From Siderastrea siderea (lineage: Eukaryota > Cnidaria > Anthozoa > Scleractinia > Rhizangiidae), in the NCBI GenBank assembly GCA_964030785.1, contig OZ034968.1:49917230-49981229 (forward strand): DNA of 64,000 bases, written 5' to 3'. The number at the start of each line of letters is the position of its first letter. Within the stretch, counting starts at the first letter, position 1. The translations under genes and the position numbers were made by a program. The notes under the pieces were generated by a model. The model saw only the letters and a list, made by a program, of their open reading frames with translations, searched no databases and was not told the DNA's origin. Below are positions 40,451 through 50,840 of this stretch, piece by piece.

Positions 40451-41878
40451 AGTTGGCATAGCTTGGGTGATATGGTGGACCCATGGGTTCATGCAAGTAA
40501 TTTGTTGAAATCCAGTAAAAACTCTTGGGAACTAACAGGACATGGTTGGCATAGCTCTGGTGATATGGGAAACTAATTCGACCCATGGGTTCATCCTAGG
40601 AATTTGTGTAAACCCCGTGGAAAGTCTTGGGAACTAACGGGACTTGGTGGGCAGAACTTTTAGCCCTGCGGTGGGGGGTTCAGTACTGTCATCCGGTAGA
40701 GGGGGGCTTATATCCGGGGGGGCTTATAATCGGATGTATTTTCTTGTTTACAGGTAGATGGGCCTATAACCGGGGGAGCTTATAAGCGGGGGGGGCTTAT
40801 AACCGGAATTTTACGGTACCACATTTTAACCTTACGAACTTAATCTCGTACCCAGATCTTCTCAACCCCGGGAGGATACGAGCTACAAGGTAAGCTGTTT
40901 CTTATTACGAGACGGAGAGCGAAAGAGAAAATAAATTCGATTTTGCCATCAAAGTTGTTTGTGCTTTTCTTCATTCAAACAACAACAACTAAAGCGCGAG
41001 TCTCTAAGGACGAAAATCATTTTTTTCACGGCCCTAACGTGGAAGAATGGGCCAACCATGAATGACAACAGTTCGATGACACTAAAACCTAGCTACCGAA
41101 CGAAAGTTTTCGCGTTTTAAGCGTTACACCAACGGCTCTGTTGTGATTTTTGTCGCTCGGGAAAAATTTATTCATCGGGCGATTCGTTCAACTACCGTTT
41201 TCAAAAGAAAAACGTTTATTTTCATCACGACCCTAATTCTACAACCACGCATGAAATCGGTCCAGAAAAATACTAAAAACTAAGCATGGAACCGAATTAT
41301 TTGACTCTTTTAACCCTCGAAATCTGCTCGGCCGGTCAAATAAGTTCCCAGTACCATTGAAGCTCTAGGGTGATATTGGAAAACTTCAGGATTTTGTTTA
41401 CTTCGATGAGCTCTTTTTTTTTACTGGATTTCAACAAATTACCAGCATGAACCCATGGGTCAACCATATCACCCAAGCTATGCCAACCATGTCCTGTTAG
41501 TTACCAAGAGTTTTTACTGGATTTCAACAAATTACTAGCAATGCGTGTTGAATTACTGTGCGCGCGACCATTACTACAATGGTCGCGCGCAAAGTACTTC
41601 AACACGCATGACGCGGTACAATCGAGTTACAATGGTCGCGCGTAAAGTACGTCAACACGCATGACGCGGTACAATCGAATTACAATGGTTACATGTTGAT
41701 CCCAAGGACACAAGAATAATGATGGCGGCGAGACCACCCATGTCATACCCATAGCAAAGAAAAAACATTTCCATTGAATCACTTGTTCGTCCTAAAACTG
41801 TTTTCATTGATATCCATCGTCTCCTATTCCTGTGTGGTTCATAAAGTGAGATTTTTCCCGAACGTTCTGCATGGCATG
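40451..41878 (+). repeat. Segmental duplication A, copy 3 (partial)
   Basis: Copy of 30299-31727 (offset 10,152) with scattered changes. It begins at the orphan promoter and ends inside the foldback element (GGCATGAG/TAGTGAAAAC), where unique sequence starts. Confidence 0.9.
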
Positions 41879-42223
41879 AGTAGTGAAAACTGGGACTAAA
41901 GGCTGCTAGAATATTAGCACTCATAATCTGGATTTTTTCCTGGTCTCTTGATACATTCAACATGAAGTTTCAGCTTTTGTCACCAGTCTCATCTACCTTC
42001 TTAAATGTCACAATGCAAGAGCCCCCTGTGGAGTCACCATGGCAACAGTTTTAACCAAACGTACAAGTTTGAACAGAAGGATGTTTATACTGTTAAATGG
42101 CTTAAATTGTATTCTCTAGTCACTGAATTGAAAAATTTTCATTTTTTCACCACTCATGTGGAATGGCCTAAGACCCTTTTTGTGTTGTCAGGCCTCATGT
42201 ATTTAAGGTAGGCGTGGAGTAAA
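41879..42223. other. Single-copy segment with an RFX X-box-like site
   Basis: No recognised gene. At 42033-42046 GTCACCATGGCAAC fits the X-box consensus GTNRCCN0-3RGYAAC of RFX factors. Whether it serves a gene is unknown; short ORFs around it have no motif. Confidence 0.3.
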
Positions 42224-43700
42224 ATGCGTCCCAGCAGAAATGCCAGTAGTCGCACAGAAGAAGAGGGGAATCAACGTAAAAAAATTTTAAAAAAGCTGAA
42301 GGGTAATTATGTTGATGAGACAGGACGACGGCTTGATGACCGCTTAAACGTGCATCAGCTGGACGTGTTTAAGAAGAAAGTAGTTCCGCTGCTACCAAGT
42401 CGTTTTTCGAGTCGGGACCATAGACTGTAGGATGTGATTGTTGCAATGATCACAGTGGGTCCAACCAAGAAGAACTGCAGAAGAAGCGATGAAATGCGTT
42501 ACGTCTTAAGATACAACACCTTGGCGCCGAGGAATCTTAACCAAGACTTCCTTTCTTTGTGACCGTATGCTAGACTTACGCAGGGGCACCTTCTCCTGCT
42601 CGCCGATTTTAAAATTGTCAAGTTTTTCAATTTCTTGTCTATTTTTGGCGTACCAAATCAAGAAATTATTCACAACAAATACACCTGTCGCTCGTGGTGT
42701 GTGGCAAGCGTTGAAAAAGTCTGCTGAGGTTTAGAATGATTGAAGTGTATATCGTCTGATCCAATGAAACCTGATAATTGATACTGAAATCGCTGGCAGA
42801 GTTTGGTAAACGCTCTTCGTCATGGAAGGCCTTTCTACAAATAAAGTATGTCTAACTTGCTAATCAACCCTGAAACACAGTGTTTTCATCTAGCTAGGAA
42901 AATTCGCAATACCAAACCAATAGACAGCATTTTTCCTAACTTTCACGACATTTGCCAATACCAGTTGCTTTGGGTTACTTCGACGAATGAGGTCAATTTC
43001 TTTTCATGTACCACAACGTTCTTTTAATGAAGGTTCTTTCTTTGGTTGATTATCAGATACTTCGTTGTGTCGGGCAGGTCATTAGGAGTTTTGTATTTGA
43101 TCCAAAGGTACCATCATTAACCATCGCAGTTAAAATAAGAACAGAACTCTTCTCGGGGAGGACGTCCTCAGTGTGCACGTCACACTGTGCTTGTCTGGCA
43201 ATATCATCTTCCGTTCTCTTCAGTTCCTCCGGTATACGATCTCCGGTTGTTTGTTGTTGTTTTAGGTGGCGAAACAACAATTTGTGACAAGCTGCGTGTC
43301 CGATTCCTGCAAGATTCATCGAACACGGTCGAGAGAAAGGCTTGCCGGCAGCTAACTCCCGAAGAAACTGTGCAGAAGGAGCGGGCAAAACTAAGGAAGC
43401 TTAAAAGAATCAAAAGGCGTGCTATAATCAATTTGGTACTGGGTTTACCCAACTGAAGCTGGTAAAACTTCCCTGTAAAACACCTCTGTGGTAATTTCTT
43501 AAAGTCTTTCTTTTGAGACTTGTGTCAGTAGTATGTGATCATCGGAAGCCCAGTCATCTCAACAGGTAAACCCAGCATCGCGGTTGCAGCGCGACAGGCC
43601 AGTGCCAGCCAAGCGGGTGTAATGCGAACGGCAAATTTGGAGCGCGGAGCAATGTCTTAGGAATTTATGAACTCCCTGCTTTGACAAAATGAGCTGGCAT
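42224..43700. repeat. Element P, copy 1 (Polinton-associated, degenerate)
   Basis: GAGACAGGACGACGGCTTG and following text recurs at 55916-56110. CATGGAAGGCCTTTCTACAA...CAGTGTTTTCATCTAGC recurs at 47890-47965. AGAACAGAACTCTTC through AGTATGTGATCA...AATGCGAACGG recurs at 49988-50700. ORFs are short and broken; 43187-43456 (RKACRQLTPEETVQKERAKL) is basic but unrecognised. Confidence 0.55.
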
Positions 43701-43779
43701 TTGAGCTAGTATTAGTGCAGACATTGCAGGTTCTTGCGGGGATGGTAGATGGTAGATGGATGTCCCAGAGGGACATCAA

Positions 43780-46290
43780 CTAAACGCAGCCCCCAAAGCT
43801 TTCTTAGATAGCCTGCACCTCCAAATTAGAAGGAAAATATTTGAGCACTACAAGGAGCACAGGCCCAGCTTGCCCTCACAGATAACCTTTGAAAAGATCG
43901 CCCTGACGGCACTGAGGAGTTAACAGACTCAGCGTTTCGCCACAATCAGGAGGCAGTTCATCAGGCCATTGAAATCGATGAAATGGTTGATAAAACCTTT
44001 CCACGTCCACCTGAACTTCTAGAAAAGTGGACCTAAAGAGGCTCTGGATGGGTGGTTGTCGGCGTGAAAACATGCTGGGTTGGTCGCCGTCAAGAATAAG
44101 ACGATCACTGCTAAAGGTGGTCTTTAAGGGCCGCATTGTTTCAGGCCAAAGATCCTGTGGACAGGGCCCACTAAAGTACCTCAAAAACGATGGCCTGGAT
44201 TTTAGAGGGACAGACGCCCCAACGCATATATCACAGATTAATAGGCTCGAAAATCAAAACAAGAAGCTCGCATTAACGTCTTTAGCTGGGACAAAGGCGT
44301 AATCGTTTACAGGCTCAGCAAGCAGCATGAGGCGGTTCCACGGACCAATCCGTTGCTAGTCGAAAGGGCTACACCAGGGTAAAGTACCTCAATCGGCTGC
44401 TATTTGACCAGTCCACGTTCTCCAGGGAAGACCTGGTAGAGGCCCACAAACCTGAATGCCGAGGGATCGGTCACACTACTGTGAGAGTAGAGATGCCCAA
44501 AGAGGGCAAAAACAAGCTCACCTTCCAAAATTAAATCAAACAGGTCCCACTGCCTTACATTATCTAGTCCGACTTTGAGGCGCTAAAAATCAAGATTGCC
44601 TGGATAGAGATCAACCCCAGCAAGAGAAAAACCCAGGTAACTCAAAAGCATGGGGCCTGTGGTTATGGTTATACTGTGGTGAGGTGTGATGGCCACAGTG
44701 AGGGGGGCAAACGCAGCAGAGCATTTTCTTAAGGGCACTGCAAGAGGTTGAGAGCGAGATCGAGTCTCCACTGGCTAATCCAAAAGCCATGGTGTTGACA
44801 GTTGAGGACCAGCAAGTCCACAAAACCAGCACCAACTGTTATGTGTGCGATAGGCCTCTTAATGGCAACTCTGTTCAGGAACACCGCCAGAGGAGGTGAC
44901 CACAACGCTTGCAAACTGAAACTGCAGCTGAACTCCCAAACGACGCCAATTCCAGTGGTCTTCCACAACCTGCGGGACTACGACGGCCATCTCCTGATGC
45001 AAGCCATCAGTAAGGTAAAGGGAAAGATCTGCTGTATCCCTAACAACTCCAAGAAGTACATATCATTCCCCCTTAGCCAGCTAGGCTATAACGACAGCTG
45101 TCAATTCCTCCTGGCATCGCTTGACAAGCTTGTGGCTGCCAGCAAGCCGGACGACTTTTCCATAACTGCAGCGTATCAGCAAGACCGTCAAAAGCGCCAA
45201 CTGTTGCTGGACAAAGGCATCTACCCATACGAGTACATGGCCGCCTGGGACAGCTCGGAGAGATACACCTAGAAAACTCTGGGCAGCTGCACGAGGCGCC
45301 AAACGCCTACCAGCTTGCGCCAGAGCGCACGGTTGTTCAGAAAGAGTGCATGTCTGACTACCAGCACAACCTTCTAGGTGCTAGGACTGCGCCGACAAAG
45401 AATGAAAAGGTGGTCCCCAACCTCGGCGACAAGAGACGATACCTGCTGCATTATCGCAACCTCCAGCTGTGTATGTCTCTAGATACGCCCTTAAAAAAAA
45501 TCTACCGGCCCTCTGCTTTGAGCAGAGCCTCTAGATCGAGCCCTACTGAGCTGCGGAAGAAAGCCGTGTGGAACTTTCAAAAAGATCTGCTCAAGGTCAT
45601 GAACATCAGCGTCTTTGGAAAGACCATGGAAAACCTCCGCAAGTTGGTGGACGTTAAACTGGTATGCGCAGCAAACATGTTTGATGACCAGCTGGCGGCC
45701 ATGCAGGTCCCCAAGAGAAAGCTGACGCTCAACAGACTTAAGTACGTGGACAATACCAAGCACCTCAGGTATGCCTTGTAGTAAAATACGACGAAGGCGC
45801 AGTAAGGCGGTCGCTGCGAGCTGCTGTACGCGAATACAGACTCGCTCCTCCTCGATATCGAAACCGAGAACGTCTACGAGGAGATGGCTGCGTGCCGCCA
45901 CTTCTATGACACCTCGGAATTCCGCAAGGACCACCTGCTCTATGGCGCAGAGAATAGAAAGGTTCTTGGGAAGATGAAGGATGAGTGCACCGGGCGCCCG
46001 ATCGGTGAATATGGGGGCCTCCGGCCCAAATTTACTCGATCGTTGAGGCTGGCTAAAAAACATGAAGCCAAAGGCGTAAAAAGGCGTGTCATAAAAACCA
46101 TATCCGCTAAGAAGAGTACAAAGAGGCTCTCCTCGACAAGAGTTTTCGCCACGGAATGGATGTTCTGCGTTCAGAGGGTCACCACTTCTACGTGCAACAC
46201 CTTAACAAGGTGTCACTCTCCCCCTTTGACTTAAACCGTTGGAACGCACAAAATGGTCTGGACATTATAGCTTATGGCGACAACGCTCGA
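43780..46290 (+). pseudogene. Decayed protein-primed DNA polymerase B of a Polinton/Maverick-type element
   Basis: Recognisable pieces in order, in different frames with stops between: INRLENQN; NVFSWDKGVIVYRLSKQ (about 44290); HKPECRGIG; an exonuclease I piece SDFEAL preceded by a stop (about 44565); VVFHNLRDYDGHLLMQ (exonuclease II, about 44950); CMSDYQHNLLGA; KVMNISVFGKTMENLRKLVD (motif B, about 45590); LLYANTDSLLLD (motif C, about 45820); VLGKMKDECTGRPIGEY (about 45960); HLNKVSLSPFDL (about 46195). Motif C has Asn where the first catalytic Asp of YxDTDS is expected. At least five frame breaks: not functional. This family replicates the element from protein-capped ends. Confidence 0.85.
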
Positions 46291-46363
46291 TGATCGCAGC
46301 GAAGCCACTAACGAGTTGGAAACCGTTCTTCGGCGGCAGCTAAATGTCAGACAATTTTTAAAT

Positions 46364-46800
46364 CAATTTTTAAATTTAAACCTAGTGAGCAGGACTCTGC
46401 GAACTTGTAGTTGTAAAACTTGTTTATTCTCATACGCGTTTCGTCTAACTATCGTAGACTTCTTCAGGGAGTTTTACAAACAAATGCTAAATGCCTGTAT
46501 TTAAGCTATTTCGAGAAAAACGGACTGCAAAGGTTTTAGCGAAAACCGTAGCCCCCAAATAACTCTCACGCCTTGCGTAAATATTTCACAGCCTCGCCTG
46601 TTTCTTTTTTCGTCAATCCGGCCGCACCTTTGCGGTCTGTGTTTCTCGAAATAGCCGCTATTATTTCTTAAATACAGGCATTTAGCATTTGTTTGTAAAA
46701 CTCCCTGAAGAAGTCTACGATAGTTAGACGAAACGCGTAGGAGAATAAACAAGTTTTACAACTACAAGTTCGCAGAGTGCTGCTCACTAGTTTAAATTTA
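46364..46800. mobile_element. Foldback element with hammerhead-like motif in each arm
   Basis: Arms of about 140 bp (46364-46525 and 46650-46800) run from CTAGTGAGCAG inwards through GAACTTGTAGTTGTAAAAC, the motif, ACAAATGCTAAATGC and TTTCGAGAAA. The spacer of about 125 bp is non-coding. Inserted between the polymerase and integrase remnants. Confidence 0.7.
46705..46736 (+). other. Hammerhead-ribozyme-like core, right arm
   Basis: CTGAAGA (fits CUGANGA), A, stem GTCTA..TAGAC with loop CGATAGT, then GAAAC. The same on the minus strand at about 46469-46434 in the left arm. Stems I and III and the cleavage triplet are not clear, so activity is uncertain. Confidence 0.35.
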
Positions 46801-46861
46801 ATAATTAGCACCACATGTACCTCCTCCCTGACAAAGCCTCTAGTCGGCCGTCCAACAAATT

Positions 46862-47437
46862 TTAGAGCACTGGCTCGCCGTGCTTGGGGACCGCGCGCCT
46901 TAACCTGTAAACCTGTAAATAACACACAGGTTCTGTTGCCCTTCGGCAAACCCTTTCGAGCTTGCCAGGCTGGTAGAGATAACGAACATCAACACCCGAG
47001 GAGAGCTTTTTCTCCTCGAGGCCAACTGGGCAGCCAGTAACCAGATAGGATGGCTTTTGTGCCACTGTTTTTTCCTTGAAAGCAGCTGAAGGCATTTTTC
47101 CTGTCAAGGAAGTCATAGCGATACAGCCAAAGGCAGCAGTACCACCCAGTCAGTGGACCTCTGGCCAGAAGGAAGCCGCATCTCCTGGGCAATGGGGAAC
47201 AAAGACAGCCGCTTGGGGAGTGTGCAGTCAAACCGTTCAACGATTGCCTGGTCTCGGTGCAGATCTGGGATGCCACGCCGGAAGGAGACACCACGCTGCT
47301 CACAACACCCATACACCTGCGTCCAGGGTCCACGAGTTAGAAGCTTTTGCCACGTTAATGGCCCACGCCTGTAAAACGCTAGGAAGGCACTGGCAACTTT
47401 ATCAGACTTCTTTGTTCTGAGAGGGTCGGCCAAGTCT
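46862..47437 (-). pseudogene. Decayed Polinton-type integrase
   Basis: The minus strand reads VVDLADPLRTKKSDKVASAF, RRGPLTWQKL, a displaced frame, then HRDQAIVERFDCTL and QEMRLPSGQRSTDWV, and after another frame break SLTGKMPSAAFKEKTVAQKP and GLEEKKLSSGVDVRYLYQPG. This is the retroviral-type integrase core and C-terminus of Polinton/Maverick elements. At least two frameshifts. Opposite strand to the polymerase remnant. Confidence 0.8.
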
Positions 47438-47439
47438 AC

Positions 47440-47774
47440 GACCGTCCAGGCGTACTGATACGTCTTAAAGCCCCTCCCGCGGCCAAGTGTGTCCCAAATT
47501 TGAACATGTTGAAGCCGATTATTGGGCGATACGTGTGTGATGGCAGCGTGAGGTTGTACTCCTTTGTGTTAACCTTATGCACCGATTCGCTTCCCTGAGC
47601 CCAAGCTCACCTTTCGCCGCAGCAAGGCTTCGTGGGCCAGTATCGCCGTTGAGATAACCCATCGACATATAAATTCATCAAAATTCTTTCTAGACCTCTT
47701 TTTCTGCCAATCGTAGTAGAGAAACAAAAACCTTTTCTTCGTTGGGCTGTCCATCACCCCCCCCCCCCCCCCCG
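47440..47774 (-). other. Polinton-flank remnant and C run
   Basis: A 60-codon minus-strand frame (47757-47575, MMDSPTKKRFLFLYYDW...) upstream of the integrase has no motif I recognise and may be the decayed 5' part of it. A run of about 17 C lies at 47757-47773. Confidence 0.35.
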
Positions 47775-48060
47775 AGAATGATTTGGGTTTATATCATTTG
47801 ATCCAAACCAATTTGATAATGGATACTAAAATCGATGGAAGACTTTCCTAATTCTTCGAGCTGGCAAGCTGGATGACAAGCGCTCTTCATCATGAAAGGC
47901 TTTTCTACAAATAAAGCTTGTCTAACTTCCCAACAGACCGAGAAACACAGTGTTTTCATCTAGCCGGCGAGGACAACTCACAACACCAAACCAATGGACA
48001 GCATTTTCCCTTTCATGACTTTTGCGAATACCAGTTGGTTTGAGTTACTTCGACGAATGT
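47775..48060. repeat. Element P, short second copy
   Basis: ATTTGATCCAAACCAATTTG, CATGAAAGGCTTTTCTACAA and CAGTGTTTTCATCTAGCCGG match 42740-43000 in the same orientation. Confidence 0.6.
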
Positions 48061-49610
48061 GGTCAATTTAAAGAAAACATTGTGTGAAAATGTTGCAAAC
48101 CTTCTTCAAAACAGTGTGTTTTAGCTGCCTATAACAACTTTGGGCCAAATGGTGTAAAAAGAGTAATATATGTTTTTTCTAGTTTTGATCAATGTGGCTT
48201 TAATTAATGAGAACAGTCCCGTTTTGAGCGCTTTTTGAAATTTTGACCAAATTGGATTAAATGTGGCTTAAATTAATGAAAACGGCGTGGTTTCGCTTGT
48301 ATGGACAAGCATCGCCAAATATTAAGAAAACAGTGTGTTTTTGTTTATTATGGGCAAATGCTGCAAAACGTGTTAAAAAGAATCTGTTTTGGCTTGTTTT
48401 GTAAACTTTGGACAATTTGAATAGAAACAGCGTTTTTCTTCTTTTGGTTGATGAAAACAATTTGTTTTGGCTAGTTTTGGCAACTGTGCCCAAATTTAAT
48501 GAAAACAGTGTATTTTTCCTAGTTTTGGTGAATGTGGCTGCAATTGGTGAGAACAGTCTGTTTTGATCGCCTTTGGCAAATTTGAGTATATTGAACGTTT
48601 TGGCAAACGTAGTTTAACTTGATGAAAACAGTCTGTTTTGGGTAACTTTGGACAATTTGAACAGAACGAGCGTGTTTTTCTTTTCTTTTGGTCAATGTGA
48701 CTTAAATTGATAAAAACAATCGGTCTTCGTTAGTTTTCGCACTTTTGTCCAAATTGAATGTAAACAGTGTATTTTACCTAGTTTTGTGAATGTGGCTGCA
48801 ATTGGCGAGAACAGGCTGTTTTGACTGTTTTTGGCAATTGTGACCAAATTGAATGAAAACAGTGTGTTGTTCCTAGGCATGGTAACTGTCGCTTAAATTC
48901 GTGAAAAGAATGTGTTTTCGCTAATTTTGGCAACTTTGCCCAAATTGAATGAAAACATGGTAGTTTTCCTAGTTTTGGTGTATGTGGCTGCAATTGGTGC
49001 AAACAGTCTGCTTTGACGCCTTTTGGCAAATTTGACCATTTTGAATGTTTTGGAAAACGTAGTTTAACTTGATGAAAACAGTGTGTTTTTGCCTGTATTG
49101 GGCATGTGTTGACAAACTTGTTGAAAACAGTCTGCTTTGGAGTGTTTTTTGCAATTGTGCCCAAATTTAGTAAAAACAGCGTGTTTTTGCACCTTTTGGT
49201 AAATGTGGCTTCAACGGATAAAAATAGTGTGGATTCGCTTGTATGGACAAGTATCGCGAAACTTTACGAAACCGATTGTTTCATCAATTTAAGCCATATT
49301 GACCAAAAGAAAAGGAAAGCACGCTGGTTCTGTTCAAATTGTCCAAAGTTAGCCAAAACAGACTGTTTTTCACACGTTTCGCAACATTTGTCCAAAGAAG
49401 CGAAAACACTGTGTTCGTAAAGTTTCGCGATACTTGTCCATACAAGCGAAATCACACTGTTTTAATCAATTGCAGCCACATTTACCAACATTTACCAAAA
49501 TGTGTAAAAACACGCTGTTTTTATTAAATTTGGGCAAAATTACAAAAAACAAGCCAAAGCAGACTGTTTTCAACAAGTTTGTCAACACACGCCCGATGCC
49601 CGATTTGCTT
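48061..49610. repeat. Degenerate minisatellite of about 48 bp, with inverted half
   Basis: About thirty diverged units of the form TTTTGGCAA.TGTG.CCAAATTGAATGAAAACAGTGTGTTTT; measured spacings are 47-49 bp. From about 49270 the units run in the opposite orientation, and 49097-49268 pairs with about 49405-49604. ORFs on both strands are artefacts of the repeat. Confidence 0.8.
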
Positions 49611-49868
49611 CAGTAACTGTTGAATTTCCTTGTGATCAGCCATAAAGTTGGTACCATTGTCAGCGAGCATATCACGCGGCCACCCTTTTCTTATCCTTAT
49701 GCTCGTTAAGAAACTTAGAAAACCACGGCATAAGAGGGGGGCGGCAAAGTTTTTGAAAAGTAACAAACCAGGCACACGTACAGTTTCTTTCAAACTTTTC
49801 CACGGCCTTGTACGGTCAGATAGGGTACAGCAGCAAAAATCCGCTGCACAATTGGGAAATGACTTCAT
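49570..49868 (-). pseudogene. BEL/Pao-type retrotransposon integrase fragment
   Basis: The minus strand reads RKGWPRDMLADNGTNF followed by KEIQQLLKQIG: the DNGTNF signature of the integrase core in BEL/Pao (and some Gypsy) elements. The preceding text (FERNCTCAWFV type, another frame) is degraded. No LTR or other domain nearby. Confidence 0.6.
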
Positions 49869-49949
49869 GGTAGCTTACAACCTTTCCTAATGGGGGAAAT
49901 GCCCATTTCTTTTGTGGCTGGTTTCGCCTGAATCTCCTCTGACACATTT

Positions 49950-50740
49950 GACATTCATTAATAATTTTCCTTACTGCTTCCCTTCAGGAAGAACAGAACT
50001 CTTCTTGCGGAGGACTTCCTCATTGTGCACGTCACAATGTGCTTCCCTTCTCCTGACTCATCTCTCCAAAAACGTTTTGGGTTATTATCGGCTGGGTTAT
50101 CACGCATTGCCCACAAAGGCCAAAGGTGCTTTTAAAACTTTTGAGATTTGTCCACCACCAATATACCTTTCAAGAATGAAGGGCAGAAACCGATGTTGCT
50201 GGCTCGCCCTGGAAAATAACAACAGTTTGTAATAAGAGCTGCGTGTACGATTCCTCCAAGATTCATCCAATACGGTTGAAAAAAGGCTCGCTGGGACCTA
50301 GCCCCTGTAGAAACTGGGACAAAGTCCGAAGTGCAGCTGTGTAGAAGATGCGGGCAAAACCAACCAATCTACAAGCTTAGACTGGTCGAAAGGCGTGCCC
50401 ATAAACAATTTGGTAGGGTGTTCGCCCAACTGAAGCTAGTAAAACTCTCCTTTAAAAGACATGTGTCAGCAATTGTATTTCCATCCCAACTTAAACTTTT
50501 CCTTTAAAGCCTTGTCTCATTAGAATGTGATCACCAGAAGCCCAGTCCTCGCAAGGGCTAGTCCCAGCCCCACGGTTTCAGCGGGAGCGACTAGCCCAGC
50601 GGGTGCAATGCGAACGGGAAATTTGCAGCGCGGAAAAACGTTTCAGGAATTTATGAATTTCCTGCTTGAAGAAGATGAGCTAGCATTTGAGCTAGTATTT
50701 GTGCAGACATTCCCTTGCAACAGAAGTGACTGCCGGTTCT
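49950..50740. repeat. Element P, third copy
   Basis: Matches 43140-43720 in order (AGAACAGAACTCTTC, GTGCACGTCACAATGTGCTT, TGTACGATTCCTCCAAGATTC, AATGCGAACGGGAAATTTGC, GAGCTAGCATTTGAGCTAGT). An ORF at 50527-50844 (MITRSPVLARASPS...) lies across it; no domain recognised. Confidence 0.6.
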
Positions 50741-50840
50741 GCTCCTTTGTTAATTCCCGCGATACTATCGAAGCAACAACCATTGGACGACAAATCAAGA
50801 AGTTAGGGCATCTTACGTGTATAAGTAACAACCTATCTTA

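Noticed and set aside
45491..46063. 190-residue minus-strand ORF opposite the polymerase relic
   Set aside because: Antisense shadow of the recognisable polymerase B sequence on the plus strand.
48692..49616. Overlapping ORFs on both strands of 48-49.6 kb
   Set aside because: Products of the 48-bp minisatellite (period divisible by three), not proteins.
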